Of a stretch of DNA of 64,000 nt, positions 15,287 through 24,423 are shown one piece after another. The notes below the pieces were generated by a model. The model did no database searches, was not told where the DNA came from, and worked only from the letters and a program-made list of their open reading frames with translations. Both the position numbers and the translations under genes were made by a program. The stretch is from Methanobacterium_D sp040373355 (GTDB lineage: Archaea > Methanobacteriota > Methanobacteria > Methanobacteriales > Methanobacteriaceae), in NCBI RefSeq assembly GCF_047495555.1, contig NZ_CP166866.1, positions 2,166,001-2,230,000 of the forward strand. Direction: 5' to 3'. The number at the start of each line of letters is the position of its first letter. The first letter of the stretch is position 1.

Positions 15287-16114
15287 CTATTTATCTTCGT
15301 TTTCTGGCTCTTCACTGGTCTTTTCTTCGGTTTCTGCTGGCTCTTCAGTAGCTTCTACTACTTCTTCTGCTTCTTCACTGGTTTCTTCAGTAATGGAATC
15401 TTCTGCATCTTCTTCCTCGATTCCGCTGATTTCTGTATCTTCAATTTCAGCTTCTTCAGTTTCTACGGTTTCTTCCACTTCTACAGTTTCAGAGATTGTA
15501 TCAGCTTCTGGTTCTTCGACTGCAATCTTCAAGAGATCGACTTTGTCAGGTAAAACCATTCCAGGAGGCATAATCCTAACGAATATTCCTAAAACACCAG
15601 GTTTTAGCTGGACTGTTGCAAATCCTTCTTTAACAAATCTTGTAGATGGTTCACCACATTTTTTAATGTAACCATCGTTGAATTTTGCAGTTGCGGATCT
15701 TGCACCTCTTATTTTACCGGATATTGTTACTTCAACACCCTGTGCTCCTGCACCCATAATTCTTCTAAGTGCTGTGTATGCTACTCTTCTGAAGTGCATT
15801 CCACGCTGCAGCATAGCTGCAATTTTGTGAGCCATTATTTTAGGGTTAAGTTCAGGAACGTCAACTTCTTTAACTTCTACTTGTGGATTTTCTAATCCAT
15901 AATTTGTTTTTAATGTTTGGGTTATGTTACGGACAGTTTTTCCACCTCTTCCAATAACCATTCCAGGACGTTCTGCATAAACAACAACCATTGTTCCTAG
16001 AGGAGTTAGTTGGATTTCCATTCCACCATAGCCAGCTCTTTCGAGCTCGTTTTCGAGGTATTCGTCAATTCTTGTCCTTTTAAGCCCTTCTGTAACAAAA
16101 TCTTTTTCAATCAT
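15287..16114 (-). CDS. rps3: 30S ribosomal protein S3 with long acidic C-terminal tail
   Basis: This S3 (uS3) lines the mRNA entry channel. The N-terminal KH domain holds PGMVIGRGGKTVRNITQTL, and the S3 C-terminal domain includes RRIMGAGAQGVEVTISGKIR. I start at MIEKDFVTEGLKRTRIDEYL, 5 nt after rpl22; a longer frame to 16201 overlaps rpl22. The protein has 275 residues because the last 76 (200-275) form an extremely acidic Glu/Thr/Ser-rich tail with no predicted fold. Such tails occur in some methanogens, but this one is long. Confidence 0.96.
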   Translation of the reverse strand: MIEKDFVTEGLKRTRIDEYLENELERAGYGGMEIQLTPLGTMVVVYAERPGMVIGRGGKTVRNITQTLKTNYGLENPQVEVKEVDVPELNPKIMAHKIAAMLQRGMHFRRVAYTALRRIMGAGAQGVEVTISGKIRGARSATAKFNDGYIKKCGEPSTRFVKEGFATVQLKPGVLGIFVRIMPPGMVLPDKVDLLKIAVEEPEADTISETVEVEETVETEEAEIEDTEISGIEEEDAEDSITEETSEEAEEVVEATEEPAETEEKTSEEPENEDK

Positions 16115-16119
16115 GTAAT

Positions 16120-16581
16120 CTATGCCTCCCCTAGAACTATCTGTACGTGGGTAGTTGGTGTGTTGAATGGGCTTGCCCTTCCAAATGCCCTTGGAGTCCA
16201 TCCGCGTATAACGTATCCTTTGTGGCTTGAAATGTGCATAATCTTGAGATTTTCTGTATCAAGACCCTTGTATTCCGCGTTAGCTTCAGCACTTTTAAGT
16301 ACGTCTAGGATATGAGCAGCAGCTTTCACTGGATATCTACCAGTTGGCCATCCGCCTAATCCTCTTCTGTGACCCACTTTTTTGTTATGCTTTTTGAATG
16401 GGACAGCTTTTTTCATTTCGATTACATCTTCAAGGTAATTTTTGGCGTTTTCTACCTTCATTCCTCTTATTCTGTTACATATCTCTACAGCATGTTTTGG
16501 AGAGATCTTTAAGGATCTTCCAAGAGCTTTAGCTGTTTTGTTTTTATTGTCATCTGTAAAAGCGTAATTAATCTTTGCCAT
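16120..16581 (-). CDS. rpl22: 50S ribosomal protein L22
   Basis: This 153-residue archaeal L22 (uL22, eukaryotic L17) lines the nascent-peptide tunnel with its extended hairpin. NYAFTDDNKNKTAKALGRSL at the N-terminus and HISSHKGYVIRGWTPRAFGR in the tunnel loop identify it. It follows rps19 by 12 nt and ends 5 nt before rps3. Confidence 0.96.
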   Translation of the reverse strand: MAKINYAFTDDNKNKTAKALGRSLKISPKHAVEICNRIRGMKVENAKNYLEDVIEMKKAVPFKKHNKKVGHRRGLGGWPTGRYPVKAAAHILDVLKSAEANAEYKGLDTENLKIMHISSHKGYVIRGWTPRAFGRASPFNTPTTHVQIVLGEA

Positions 16582-16593
16582 TGTATTCTCTCC

Positions 16594-17004
16594 TTATTTA
16601 AGAGGTACGAACATAGATGACCTTGTAGCACCCATTCCGGGATCTCCGTGTTCTACTCGCTTTCTTGTTGGTGCAAATTCTCCGAAGTAACATCCAATCA
16701 TTTCTGGCTGTATTGTAACTTCTGTGAATTCTTTTCCATTGTATATTCCAAATGTTATACCAACCATTTCTGGAAGTACAATCATATCCCTACAATGGGT
16801 TTTAATTACTCTAGGTCTTCCGCCTTGGTTTCCTTCTTTTTTAAGTTTCCTTATTTTTTCCAGTACCTTTTTTTGTCTTGGGAGAAAACCCTTTTTTAAG
16901 GACCTTCTTTGCCTGGATGGGAATAACTGTATAACGTTATCCAAAGGCATTTGTTGTAACTCTTCTAATGTATAACCGCGATACATAAATTCTTTTCTTG
17001 CCAA
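16594..17004 (-). CDS. rps19: 30S ribosomal protein S19
   Basis: This 136-residue archaeal S19 (uS19, eukaryotic S15) sits in the head of the small subunit. It contains FMYRGYTLEELQQMPLDNVI and the conserved GCYFGEFAPTRKRVEHGDPG. The start codon is TTG (MARKEFMY), preceded by AGGAGG. It lies 50 nt after rpl2 and 12 nt before rpl22. Confidence 0.96.
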   Translation of the reverse strand: MARKEFMYRGYTLEELQQMPLDNVIQLFPSRQRRSLKKGFLPRQKKVLEKIRKLKKEGNQGGRPRVIKTHCRDMIVLPEMVGITFGIYNGKEFTEVTIQPEMIGCYFGEFAPTRKRVEHGDPGMGATRSSMFVPLK

Positions 17005-17054
17005 TTAGTCGCCTCCTATTTGAGTTCTTTTTGTTCCCTTCTAAAATATATTAA

Positions 17055-17780
17055 TTACCTTCTTTTCCCTGTTCTTCTTGCAGCAATTGAACCGACTTTT
17101 CTTCCAGGTGGCGCATGTCTTGAAACTGTAGTTGGCCTTCCTGGGTGCTGTCTGTTACCACCACCGTGTGGGTGATCCACTGCGTTCATTGCTACTCCTC
17201 TAACACTAACATTCTTTTTACCTTTAGCATTTAAAGCGTAGAACCTGTTTCCTGCTTTAAGGAATGGTTTTTCTTTTCTTCCTCCACCAGCAACTACTCC
17301 AATGGTTGCTCTGCAGGCAGGGTGGAATGCTTTTAGTTCTCCGGATGGCAATTCAACTATTGCCTTTCCTACATCATGAGTTATTAAAGAAGCGTGAGTT
17401 CCAGATGATTTGACGAATTTTCCTCCGTCTCCTGGAGTTTTTTCAAGATTATATATTGCTGTACCTTCAGGAATCTGTGCAAGCGGTAAAGCGTTTCCAG
17501 GTTTTATTGGTGCTGCATATCCAAATTCTATGTCATCATTTATCTGGATGCTTTCTGGAGCTAATACCAGTCTTTTCTCACCATTTTCAAACTTCACCAA
17601 TACTACTGGTGCACTTCGTCCCGGATCGTGAATTATATCGGCAACTTTTCCTTTAAGACTGCCTTCTTTTTCTATACTGTCATATGATCGGTATTCGATC
17701 TTTCCTTTGAATCGGTGGGATGCACTCCTATGAGTTGGAGTTCCCCTACCCCTTCTTTGTGATATTAAACGTTTTCCCAT
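17055..17780 (-). CDS. rpl2: 50S ribosomal protein L2
   Basis: This 241-residue L2 (uL2, eukaryotic L8) is essential for subunit association and the peptidyl-transferase centre. The conserved loop AMNAVDHPHGGGNRQHPG carries the critical His. The N-terminal GKRLISQRRGRGTPTHRSAS is typical of archaea. It lies 59 nt after rpl23. Confidence 0.97.
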   Translation of the reverse strand: MGKRLISQRRGRGTPTHRSASHRFKGKIEYRSYDSIEKEGSLKGKVADIIHDPGRSAPVVLVKFENGEKRLVLAPESIQINDDIEFGYAAPIKPGNALPLAQIPEGTAIYNLEKTPGDGGKFVKSSGTHASLITHDVGKAIVELPSGELKAFHPACRATIGVVAGGGRKEKPFLKAGNRFYALNAKGKKNVSVRGVAMNAVDHPHGGGNRQHPGRPTTVSRHAPPGRKVGSIAARRTGKRR

Positions 17781-17839
17781 TAATATTCCTCCATACGTGA
17801 CCTAATGGTCTTTGCGGATAGTTAAATTGAGTGTGAGTA

Positions 17840-18100
17840 TTAGAATACTCCCATCTTAACTGCTATATCCTCTGCACTGTGCTCTGCAGCCAGTTTTATG
17901 TAGGCTAATTTTTCGCCTTTTGAAGTAACTTGAGTATTTACTTTTTCCACTTTAACAGCGTAAAGGTCTTCGAATGCACTTCTAATTTGTGATTTATTAG
18001 CAGTTCTCCGAACTACGAATGTTAATTCGTTTTTCTGGTCAATTGCATTCATCGTTTTTTCTGTTAAGAGTGGTTTTACTATTATTGAATAAGGATCCAT
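17840..18100 (-). CDS. rpl23: 50S ribosomal protein L23
   Basis: This 86-residue L23 (uL23) forms part of the exit-tunnel rim that binds SRP. IIVKPLLTEKTMNAIDQKNE and NKSQIRSAFEDLYAVKVEKV are family hallmarks. I chose the ATG at 18100 because GAGG lies 10 nt upstream; an in-frame GTG at 18106 would sit too close to it. It is 20 nt after rpl4. Confidence 0.95.
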   Translation of the reverse strand: MDPYSIIVKPLLTEKTMNAIDQKNELTFVVRRTANKSQIRSAFEDLYAVKVEKVNTQVTSKGEKLAYIKLAAEHSAEDIAVKMGVF

Positions 18101-18120
18101 ATTCACACATCCTCTCTAAA

Positions 18121-18903
18121 TTATTGGAACAATTCACTCAGTTTTTCAACTGCTGATCTTGTGTATATTGTTAATCTTCCTGCATGTGTTCCTGGAGCTA
18201 AAAGTTCAGTATTTAAATTTTCAACGGATACAATATCAACACCAGGATGGTTTCTTGCGCCCAGACCTATTCCTTTGTCTTCACCTACGACTATTAGAGG
18301 TCCTTTTGGCACTTTGTATTTTCGGCCTCTCATTTTACCTTTTCCGGCCCTTATTTTTTTACCGGTTTTGGCCCTGACTACATCGTCCATTATTCCAAGG
18401 GCTTTGAATATTTCCCTTGTTTCTTTTGTGCTTTTTACTTTAGCTAGTTCATCATCAACTACAAATGGAATCTGAGGTATGTTTGCAACTTTGTGTCCTC
18501 TAGTTTCTACTAATTCAGGATTTGTAGTAGCAGCAATAGCTGATCTAATAGCTAATCTTCTTTCTTTCCTGTTAATTTTCTCATGGTAGACTTTTTGAGT
18601 CCTTGGTGGGTGTGCTCTTCTTCCACCTACAGCTTGAGGTACGAAGGCTGCTTTTGACCCTGCTGGGTGTCTGCTTCCTTTAACACGAGGCACCATTGCT
18701 GCACCACGACCAGAACCATATGATTCTGCAGTTGTCCTCTTTCCTGCCATTGGATCTGTTCCCCATGGCTGAATTCTTGCTGTTTGTGAGGAGATTACTG
18801 CTCTTTTAATGATATCTGGCCTGTATTCTTCGTTGAAAATTTCAGGAAGTTCCATTTCGTCAATGACTTCTCCTTCCAATGAATAAACTTTGATTTTTTT
18901 CAT
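18121..18903 (-). CDS. rpl4: 50S ribosomal protein L4
   Basis: This 260-residue archaeal L4 (uL4, L1e type) is an early assembly protein with an extended loop in the exit tunnel. The loop region contains RQ-rich motifs such as GSGRGAAMVPRVKGSRHPAG and GGRRAHPPRTQKVYHEKINR. The C-terminus contains NLNTELLAPGTHAGRLTIYT. It lies 35 nt after rpl3. Confidence 0.97.
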   Translation of the reverse strand: MKKIKVYSLEGEVIDEMELPEIFNEEYRPDIIKRAVISSQTARIQPWGTDPMAGKRTTAESYGSGRGAAMVPRVKGSRHPAGSKAAFVPQAVGGRRAHPPRTQKVYHEKINRKERRLAIRSAIAATTNPELVETRGHKVANIPQIPFVVDDELAKVKSTKETREIFKALGIMDDVVRAKTGKKIRAGKGKMRGRKYKVPKGPLIVVGEDKGIGLGARNHPGVDIVSVENLNTELLAPGTHAGRLTIYTRSAVEKLSELFQ

Positions 18904-18938
18904 CTAATATCCCTCTTTAAATTAAGATATAAAATTGA

Positions 18939-19949
18939 TTAGACTCCCTGTTTAGAAGCTGTTGAAATGTATGATATTTCTGGAGCATCGTTATGTTTTC
19001 CATGTGGTCTCATTGCTTTTCTCATAATTACAAGCCTCTTTGAAGGGCCTGGAAGTGATCCTTTCACTATAACAAAATTACTTTTTACGAGACCATATTT
19101 AACGAATCCACCATCTGGATTTACAGAATCAGCTTCAGAAACGTCGCCTATTTTTAGGATCTGTTTATTATATTCAGTCCTTTTGTGGTAACCCATTTGA
19201 CCAGCCTGTGGAACAGTCCACATTGTTCTTTCTGGTGACCATGGACCTAATGAACCGACGTGTCTTCCTTTACTACTTCTTGCAGCTTTTCCGTACTGTA
19301 TCCTAACTCCCCATCTTTTAACAGGACCCTGGAAACCTTTACCTTTGGTAATTGCTATAGCATCCATGTGTTCACCATCAGCAAAAACATCAGCAGCATT
19401 TATTTCAGTTCCAAGAACGCTTGTAGCGTAGTCAAGTTTTTCAGAAATAGTAGCTCCACCAAGTCCGCACTCAATTATTTCAGGTTTCTTTTTTGGAACG
19501 CTGGCATGCTTAGGATTAGTATGTACTAAAACACGGATATCAACGATATCATCAATATTTTCTTTAAGTTCATTTAATTTAGAATCAGCATCATATTCAT
19601 TTGGCAATGGTATCTTTCGCAAAAGGTCTTCGCTTAAATCACTTGCCATAATATCCATCATGGTTTTTAAGCCACGAGTGGTTTTTCTGTAGGCTCTTAT
19701 GCCCATTACAACAACTGGTGGTACTTCAAGTATCGTCACGGGAGTTGAAATATCCATTCCTTCAGTTGGTGAGTTTTTTCTGTTATCAGTCAGTTTAACA
19801 TGAGTCATTCCCACTTTATATCCTGCAAAACCGAGTAACCCAGTCTCATCGACTTGCGGCCAGGATTTAATTCTTGGGGATTGTTTTGATGCCCTCTTTC
19901 GAGGACTGAATGCAACTGATCCTTTTCGTGGTTGGTGATGTCTAGTCAT
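18939..19949 (-). CDS. rpl3: 50S ribosomal protein L3
   Basis: This 336-residue archaeal L3 (uL3) begins the canonical S10-type order. RHHQPRKGSVAFSPRKRASK is the N-terminal signature. ITKGKGFQGPVKRWGVRIQY marks the conserved core that reaches the peptidyl-transferase centre. It lies 44 nt after the SPOUT methyltransferase gene, a linkage shared with other methanogens. Confidence 0.97.
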   Translation of the reverse strand: MTRHHQPRKGSVAFSPRKRASKQSPRIKSWPQVDETGLLGFAGYKVGMTHVKLTDNRKNSPTEGMDISTPVTILEVPPVVVMGIRAYRKTTRGLKTMMDIMASDLSEDLLRKIPLPNEYDADSKLNELKENIDDIVDIRVLVHTNPKHASVPKKKPEIIECGLGGATISEKLDYATSVLGTEINAADVFADGEHMDAIAITKGKGFQGPVKRWGVRIQYGKAARSSKGRHVGSLGPWSPERTMWTVPQAGQMGYHKRTEYNKQILKIGDVSEADSVNPDGGFVKYGLVKSNFVIVKGSLPGPSKRLVIMRKAMRPHGKHNDAPEISYISTASKQGV

Positions 19950-19993
19950 TTTAAATTTACCTCCTTACTTCACAATTCTTTCAATTTTCCGAG

Positions 19994-20809
19994 TTAGTCT
20001 ACATCTAAAAATAGATTAAATGCAGATAAAGTTATTAAAACCGCCTCTTCAGTCCTTATAGTCTTAGTACCTTGTGATGGGACTGTATTGACTTCAAGAT
20101 CTATTATGTTTTTTCGGCCCTGAATAAGTTCATGCAAGCCTGAATAAGGACCACCAAACAAAATAGCCAAATGTTTGGCATCTTTTATCTTGTGCTTTAC
20201 TTCATCTAAAATAGAAGTGATGGGCTCTGCATATCTGGATGTACCAATAACAAGATCAGGTTCTACTTCCAGTACGCTTTCATACAAGTCCTTATAAGTA
20301 GATAAAACCTCATAACCCCAATAAAAGTCGGGTGTATCTGGTTCTATTAATATGTCTTTTTTAGATAGCTTCACAATACGGAAGCTAAATACCTTATTTA
20401 TGCTGAGTTTTTCACGGCAAAGTGCGGGTCTATCCGCTCCGATATCAACAATTGTACCTTTCTTTGTCCGCTTAACAGTGAAACCTTGCCTATAATCGCC
20501 TACTTTAGGTTCATCTGTAGGATGGTGGGGAGTTCTAAGTGGTGGAAGAATTCCCACGTTTTTTAATTCCCTTGAGATTGGAAATACCTTTTTACGAAGG
20601 TATTGAGGCGTATTCATATAAGTGAGAACATCACTAATAAACTTTACCTCTTTGTCATCCGAATTATCGTTATAAATAACGATCTTGTCAGCCTTGAATA
20701 TAGCTGCAGATCTACCAATCAAACCTACCTTGTAAGTTTTAATTCTTAAATCCTTTGTCTCAGCAAGTATTGAGGCAGGTATAAAAATGGATAAATGTCT
20801 TAATGCCAT
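19994..20809 (-). CDS. SPOUT-family RNA methyltransferase (C9orf114/SPOUT1-like)
   Basis: This 271-residue protein belongs to the archaeal/eukaryotic SPOUT1 (C9orf114) family of putative RNA methyltransferases. The SPOUT knot is split by an inserted OB-like domain containing QGFTVKRTKKGTIVDIGADR. The knot region near the C-terminus contains AKHLAILFGGPYSGLHELIQ, the likely SAM site. It is the first gene upstream of rpl3 in the same direction. That position is conserved and suggests rRNA or ribosome-assembly work, but its substrate in archaea is not established here. Confidence 0.85.
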   Translation of the reverse strand: MALRHLSIFIPASILAETKDLRIKTYKVGLIGRSAAIFKADKIVIYNDNSDDKEVKFISDVLTYMNTPQYLRKKVFPISRELKNVGILPPLRTPHHPTDEPKVGDYRQGFTVKRTKKGTIVDIGADRPALCREKLSINKVFSFRIVKLSKKDILIEPDTPDFYWGYEVLSTYKDLYESVLEVEPDLVIGTSRYAEPITSILDEVKHKIKDAKHLAILFGGPYSGLHELIQGRKNIIDLEVNTVPSQGTKTIRTEEAVLITLSAFNLFLDVD

Positions 20810-20832
20810 TTTCCACTATCTGTTTTTATAGT

Positions 20833-20884
20833 CTTATATATATTGTGTATAACCTTCTAAGTTATAGTTTAAGTTATATATAAA
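20833..20884 (-). promoter_or_regulatory. Candidate promoter region of the SPOUT-rpl3 operon (two TATA-like boxes)
   Basis: On the minus strand two good TATA-like sequences occur: TTTATATATAAC at 20873-20884 and AATATATATAAG at 20833-20844. The distal box predicts a start near 20850 with a leader of about 40 nt. The proximal box would give an almost leaderless message. I cannot tell which is used. Confidence 0.4.
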
Positions 20885-21014
20885 TACTGTAGATTGTAAG
20901 CAATACATTCGATTTTATAATCTTTAATAATATATGTATATTATTATAAAGTAGTTTACGGTTCAAAATCGATTTTTTTTATCATCAGATCTTATTATAC
21001 TATCTACAAAGTAC

Positions 21015-21656
21015 CTATATATCTTTTTCTATCCTTAATACGACCACATTGATATTTATACTTTCCTTTTGATGAAAATCATAAATCTTAGGTATATTAA
21101 AACTATAATAAAACTTATGAGTAAGTGAACCCCCTAGAGCTGTGAAATATTTCTTCACAAACTCTTCAGTTTCTTTAATATGGAATGAATAAACCACCGG
21201 TGCTGTTTCCATTGCTTTTTCCATAAAAATCCTATCTGCATTCTTCATCCCTGCTTTTTGAGCTCCAAATGGAGGATTTTGAATTACAGTATCTGAATTT
21301 CCTATAAAATTGGAAATATCTTCTTGGATAAATTGAACATTATCAGCAACACCAATTTCAGATGCCTGAGTTCGGGCAAATTCTATTGCATCTGGATCAA
21401 TATCTAAACCTGTAACTTTTTCTGCCCCAATTAAAGCAGCACCTATTGAAAAAATACCTGTTCCACATCCAAGATCAATTATCTTCATATTTTCTATATC
21501 TCCTAAAGCGTAAGCATTCCACAATACATCAGAAGCAACCTCAGCAGGAGTGCTATATTGTTCTAAGTGGACTTTTGGAGATTTATGCGGCATTATATTC
21601 TGTAAAATCATCTCAAGGTGTCTTTTTTTAGTAATTTTTCGTCTTTTATTTGTCAT
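21015..21656 (-). CDS. METTL5-like RNA methyltransferase (adenine N6-type)
   Basis: This 213-residue SAM-dependent enzyme has a Rossmann methyltransferase core with SAM motif DLGCGTG (61-67), acidic motif GLDIDPDAIEFAR and catalytic NPPF (127-130). NPPF marks adenine N6-methyltransferases. The pattern LEQYSTPAEVASDVLWNAY before it fits the archaeal METTL5-like group (COG2263), whose eukaryotic relative modifies 18S rRNA. It is divergent from pycA and lies just upstream of the ribosomal block. Substrate is inferred. Confidence 0.85.
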   Translation of the reverse strand: MTNKRRKITKKRHLEMILQNIMPHKSPKVHLEQYSTPAEVASDVLWNAYALGDIENMKIIDLGCGTGIFSIGAALIGAEKVTGLDIDPDAIEFARTQASEIGVADNVQFIQEDISNFIGNSDTVIQNPPFGAQKAGMKNADRIFMEKAMETAPVVYSFHIKETEEFVKKYFTALGGSLTHKFYYSFNIPKIYDFHQKESININVVVLRIEKDI

Positions 21657-21861
21657 TTAATATCCATTTTAATGCTCTTGATTAATAAAAATATGAATAA
21701 TAAAGTAGTTATGTTTCTAATATCCAAACCATCTGGGCTATATGATATACAATAATATATGGAATATGATATAAATTAAAATAGATAGATGTACAGAGAA
21801 TAATATACTGAATTAATTCCAAAGTAATGAAAGACAATATAAATTTCATAAATTAAGCTAA

Positions 21862-21866
21862 GAGGA
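21862..21866 (+). promoter_or_regulatory. Ribosome binding site of pycA
   Basis: GAGGA lies 8 nt before the ATG of pycA, a well-placed Shine-Dalgarno element that supports the chosen start. AT-rich TATA-like stretches upstream (for example GATATAAATT at 21769-21778) could be the promoter, but none stands out. Confidence 0.5.
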
Positions 21867-21873
21867 AATATCC

Positions 21874-23355
21874 ATGTTTAACAAAGTTTTAGTAGCCAAC
21901 CGTGGTGAAATCGCAATACGAGTTATGAGAGCGTGTAAAGAACTGAACGTTCAAAGCGTTGCAGTATATTCAGATGCTGACAGTAATTCCCTTTTTGCCA
22001 AATATGCAGATGAAGCATATAATATAGGTAAACCAAGCCCTTCACAGAGTTATTTGAGCATTGATAAGATAATTGATGTAGCAGAAAAATGCGGCGCTGA
22101 AGCAATTCATCCAGGATATGGTTTTCTTGCAGAAAATGCGAAACTTGGAGAAGAATGCGAAAAGCATGGAATCAAACTTATAGGACCTAAAGGTTCAGTT
22201 ATTGAAGCAATGGGTAGTAAAATAGAATCCAAAAAGCTGATGCAAAAGGCGGGCGTACCTGTAGTCCCTGGAACTCCAAAGGGAGTAACAGAACTTGATG
22301 AAGCAATTGATATTGCAGAAGCTATTGGCTATCCAGTAATTGTAAAAGCATCTGCAGGTGGTGGAGGAATCGGAATGCGTACAGTATATGAACAAGATGA
22401 ACTTGTACGCGCAATTGAATCCACCCAATCCGTTGCAGCATCTGCATTTGGAGATTCAACAATTTACATTGAAAAATATGTTGAAGAACCAAGGCACATT
22501 GAATTCCAGATTCTTGCAGATGAACATGGAAACACAATTCACGTTGCAGATAGGGAATGTTCAATTCAAAGGAGACACCAAAAACTGATTGAAGAATCCC
22601 CTTCACCAATTATGACTGAAGAGCTTCGTGAAGAAATGGGAGGTGCTGCTGTAAAAGCGGCTTCTTCATTAGATTACAGTAATGCTGGAACAGTTGAATT
22701 TTTATACTCAAATGGCGAGTATTATTTCCTTGAAATGAATACACGTATTCAAGTAGAACACCCAATTACAGAGATTGTAACTGGAATAGATTTAGTAAAA
22801 CAACAGTTACATATAGCTGCTGGCGAAGAACTCTGTTGTGAACAAAAAGATATAAAAGTTAGAGGACATGCCATTGAGTGCAGAATAAATGCAGAAGATC
22901 CAATGGCAGACTTTGCTCCAAATCCCGGTAAAATAACAGGTTATAGATCTCCAGGAGGAATTGGAGTCCGAGTAGATAGTGGAGTTTATATGAATTATAC
23001 AATACCTCCATACTACGATTCCATGATATCAAAGCTCATAGTATATGGAATAAACCGAGATGAAGCTATAGCACGTATGCAAAGAGCATTAAACGAATAT
23101 ATCATTCTTGGAGTAAAAACAACCATACCTTTCCACAAATCAATGATGCTCAGTGAACATTTCCGAATGGGAAAACTCCATACTCACTTTGTTGACCAGT
23201 ATCGTGATGAGATCATGGGACATATGGCAGAAGTAATTAAGGCAGATGAGGAAAGAGCTGCAAGACTCAGATCAACATTTAAACCTTCTCCAAAAGTAGC
23301 TGCAGTTTCTGCTGCTGTAAACAGTTATATGGCAAATTCAATATCGAAAAAATAA
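21874..23355 (+). CDS. pycA: Pyruvate carboxylase subunit A (biotin carboxylase)
   Basis: This 493-residue subunit carboxylates the biotin carried by PycB, feeding oxaloacetate into the incomplete reductive TCA route of methanogens. It starts FNKVLVANRGEIAIRVMRAC, the biotin-carboxylase N-terminus. The ATP-grasp glycine loop KASAGGGGIG is at 158-167, and EMNTRIQVEHPITE lies near residue 290. It is the two-subunit archaeal form: there is no biotinyl domain, so PycB must be encoded elsewhere. The gene for biotin ligase follows by 36 nt, as in other Methanobacteriales. Confidence 0.96.
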   Translation: MFNKVLVANRGEIAIRVMRACKELNVQSVAVYSDADSNSLFAKYADEAYNIGKPSPSQSYLSIDKIIDVAEKCGAEAIHPGYGFLAENAKLGEECEKHGIKLIGPKGSVIEAMGSKIESKKLMQKAGVPVVPGTPKGVTELDEAIDIAEAIGYPVIVKASAGGGGIGMRTVYEQDELVRAIESTQSVAASAFGDSTIYIEKYVEEPRHIEFQILADEHGNTIHVADRECSIQRRHQKLIEESPSPIMTEELREEMGGAAVKAASSLDYSNAGTVEFLYSNGEYYFLEMNTRIQVEHPITEIVTGIDLVKQQLHIAAGEELCCEQKDIKVRGHAIECRINAEDPMADFAPNPGKITGYRSPGGIGVRVDSGVYMNYTIPPYYDSMISKLIVYGINRDEAIARMQRALNEYIILGVKTTIPFHKSMMLSEHFRMGKLHTHFVDQYRDEIMGHMAEVIKADEERAARLRSTFKPSPKVAAVSAAVNSYMANSISKK

Positions 23356-23391
23356 ATATTATTTACTCATATTAGAATTAGGGGTGTTAAG

Positions 23392-24375
23392 ATGAAAAAT
23401 AAAGTATTGGAAACACTTTATGAAAAAAAGGGAGAATATATCCCTATTAATCAAATATCTTCAGAACTTGATATTCCAGAATCAAGTGTGCAGGAACATA
23501 TTAAATCTCTCTTAAATGAAGGTTATACAATTGAGTACTCGCCAGAAAATGAAGTTTTACTTAAAGAAGAATTAACATTACTATTACCTCATAAACTCAA
23601 GGATGCTTTAAATACAAGTTATATTGGAAAGGAAATTTACTACTTTAGGGAAGTAGATTCAACAAATGAAGTTGCAAAGAGACTAGCTCAAGAGGGTGCT
23701 CCAGAAGGTACCGTCATAATAGCTGAAAGACAACAGAAAGGAAAAGGAAGACGAGGCAAGCAGTGGATTTCACCTATTGGAGGTGCCTGGATGTCTTTAA
23801 TTTTAAGACCCGACACTCTGCCCATGAATGCCCCCCAGTTAACTTTTACAGCAGGCGTTGCAGCTGCAAAAACTATTAGAGATGAATATGGACTTAAAGT
23901 AGGTATTAAATGGCCTAATGATATCTTAATAGACAATAAGAAAGTTTGTGGCATATTAACCGAAATAAGTACAGAAAGAGATTCAATTGATTACATCATT
24001 GCTGGAATTGGGATAGATGCAAATGTTGACCTAGATTTGCTACCACCAGAATTAAGAGAAAATACAACATCCCTTAAAACAGAACTGGATGGGGAAATAT
24101 CTCGTATGATGCTGGTTAGAAAATTCCTTGAAAACTTTGAATCCATGTACAATGAGTTTAACAAGGGAAATTTCCAGAAAATACTTAAAAAATGGCGTAA
24201 ATACTCAAAAACCATTGGAAGTAATGTAGAAATTATAAAGGGTACTGAAATTATTAAGGGAGAAGCTGTTGGTGTAAATAGAGAAGGTGCATTGATTTTA
24301 GAACTCAAGGATGGTTCTCTTAAAAAAATAATTTCAGGCGAATGCAGACATGTTAAAGAATTTAGACCACTTTAG
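23392..24375 (+). CDS. birA: Biotin-protein ligase with N-terminal winged HTH (BirA)
   Basis: This 327-residue enzyme attaches biotin to the carrier lysine of PycB. An N-terminal helix-turn-helix (about 1-60: YIPINQISSELDIPESSVQE) suggests it also represses transcription. The catalytic domain has the biotin/ATP loop KGKGRRGKQW (116-125) and IKWPNDILIDNKKVCGILTE. A C-terminal SH3-like domain follows (GEAVGVNREGALIL). It lies 36 nt after pycA with GGGGTG before the ATG. An autoregulated pycA-birA operon is plausible. Confidence 0.95.
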   Translation: MKNKVLETLYEKKGEYIPINQISSELDIPESSVQEHIKSLLNEGYTIEYSPENEVLLKEELTLLLPHKLKDALNTSYIGKEIYYFREVDSTNEVAKRLAQEGAPEGTVIIAERQQKGKGRRGKQWISPIGGAWMSLILRPDTLPMNAPQLTFTAGVAAAKTIRDEYGLKVGIKWPNDILIDNKKVCGILTEISTERDSIDYIIAGIGIDANVDLDLLPPELRENTTSLKTELDGEISRMMLVRKFLENFESMYNEFNKGNFQKILKKWRKYSKTIGSNVEIIKGTEIIKGEAVGVNREGALILELKDGSLKKIISGECRHVKEFRPL

Positions 24376-24395
24376 GTAATAACTTCTCTAGAAAT

Positions 24396-24421
24396 TTAAT
24401 TTTTAATTATTTTTATCTTTT
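24396..24421. terminator. T-rich convergent terminator between birA and rtcA
   Basis: The 48-nt gap between convergent birA and rtcA holds a run of T-rich sequence on the plus strand (TTTAATTTTTAATTATTTTT). Archaeal termination commonly uses such oligo-T tracts without a hairpin. It probably ends pycA-birA transcription. Confidence 0.4.
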
Positions 24422-24423
24422 AA

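Noticed and set aside
15287..16201. Longer start for rps3 at 16201
   Set aside because: It would overlap rpl22 by about 80 nt and the added residues do not resemble S3. The ATG at 16114 fits the family.
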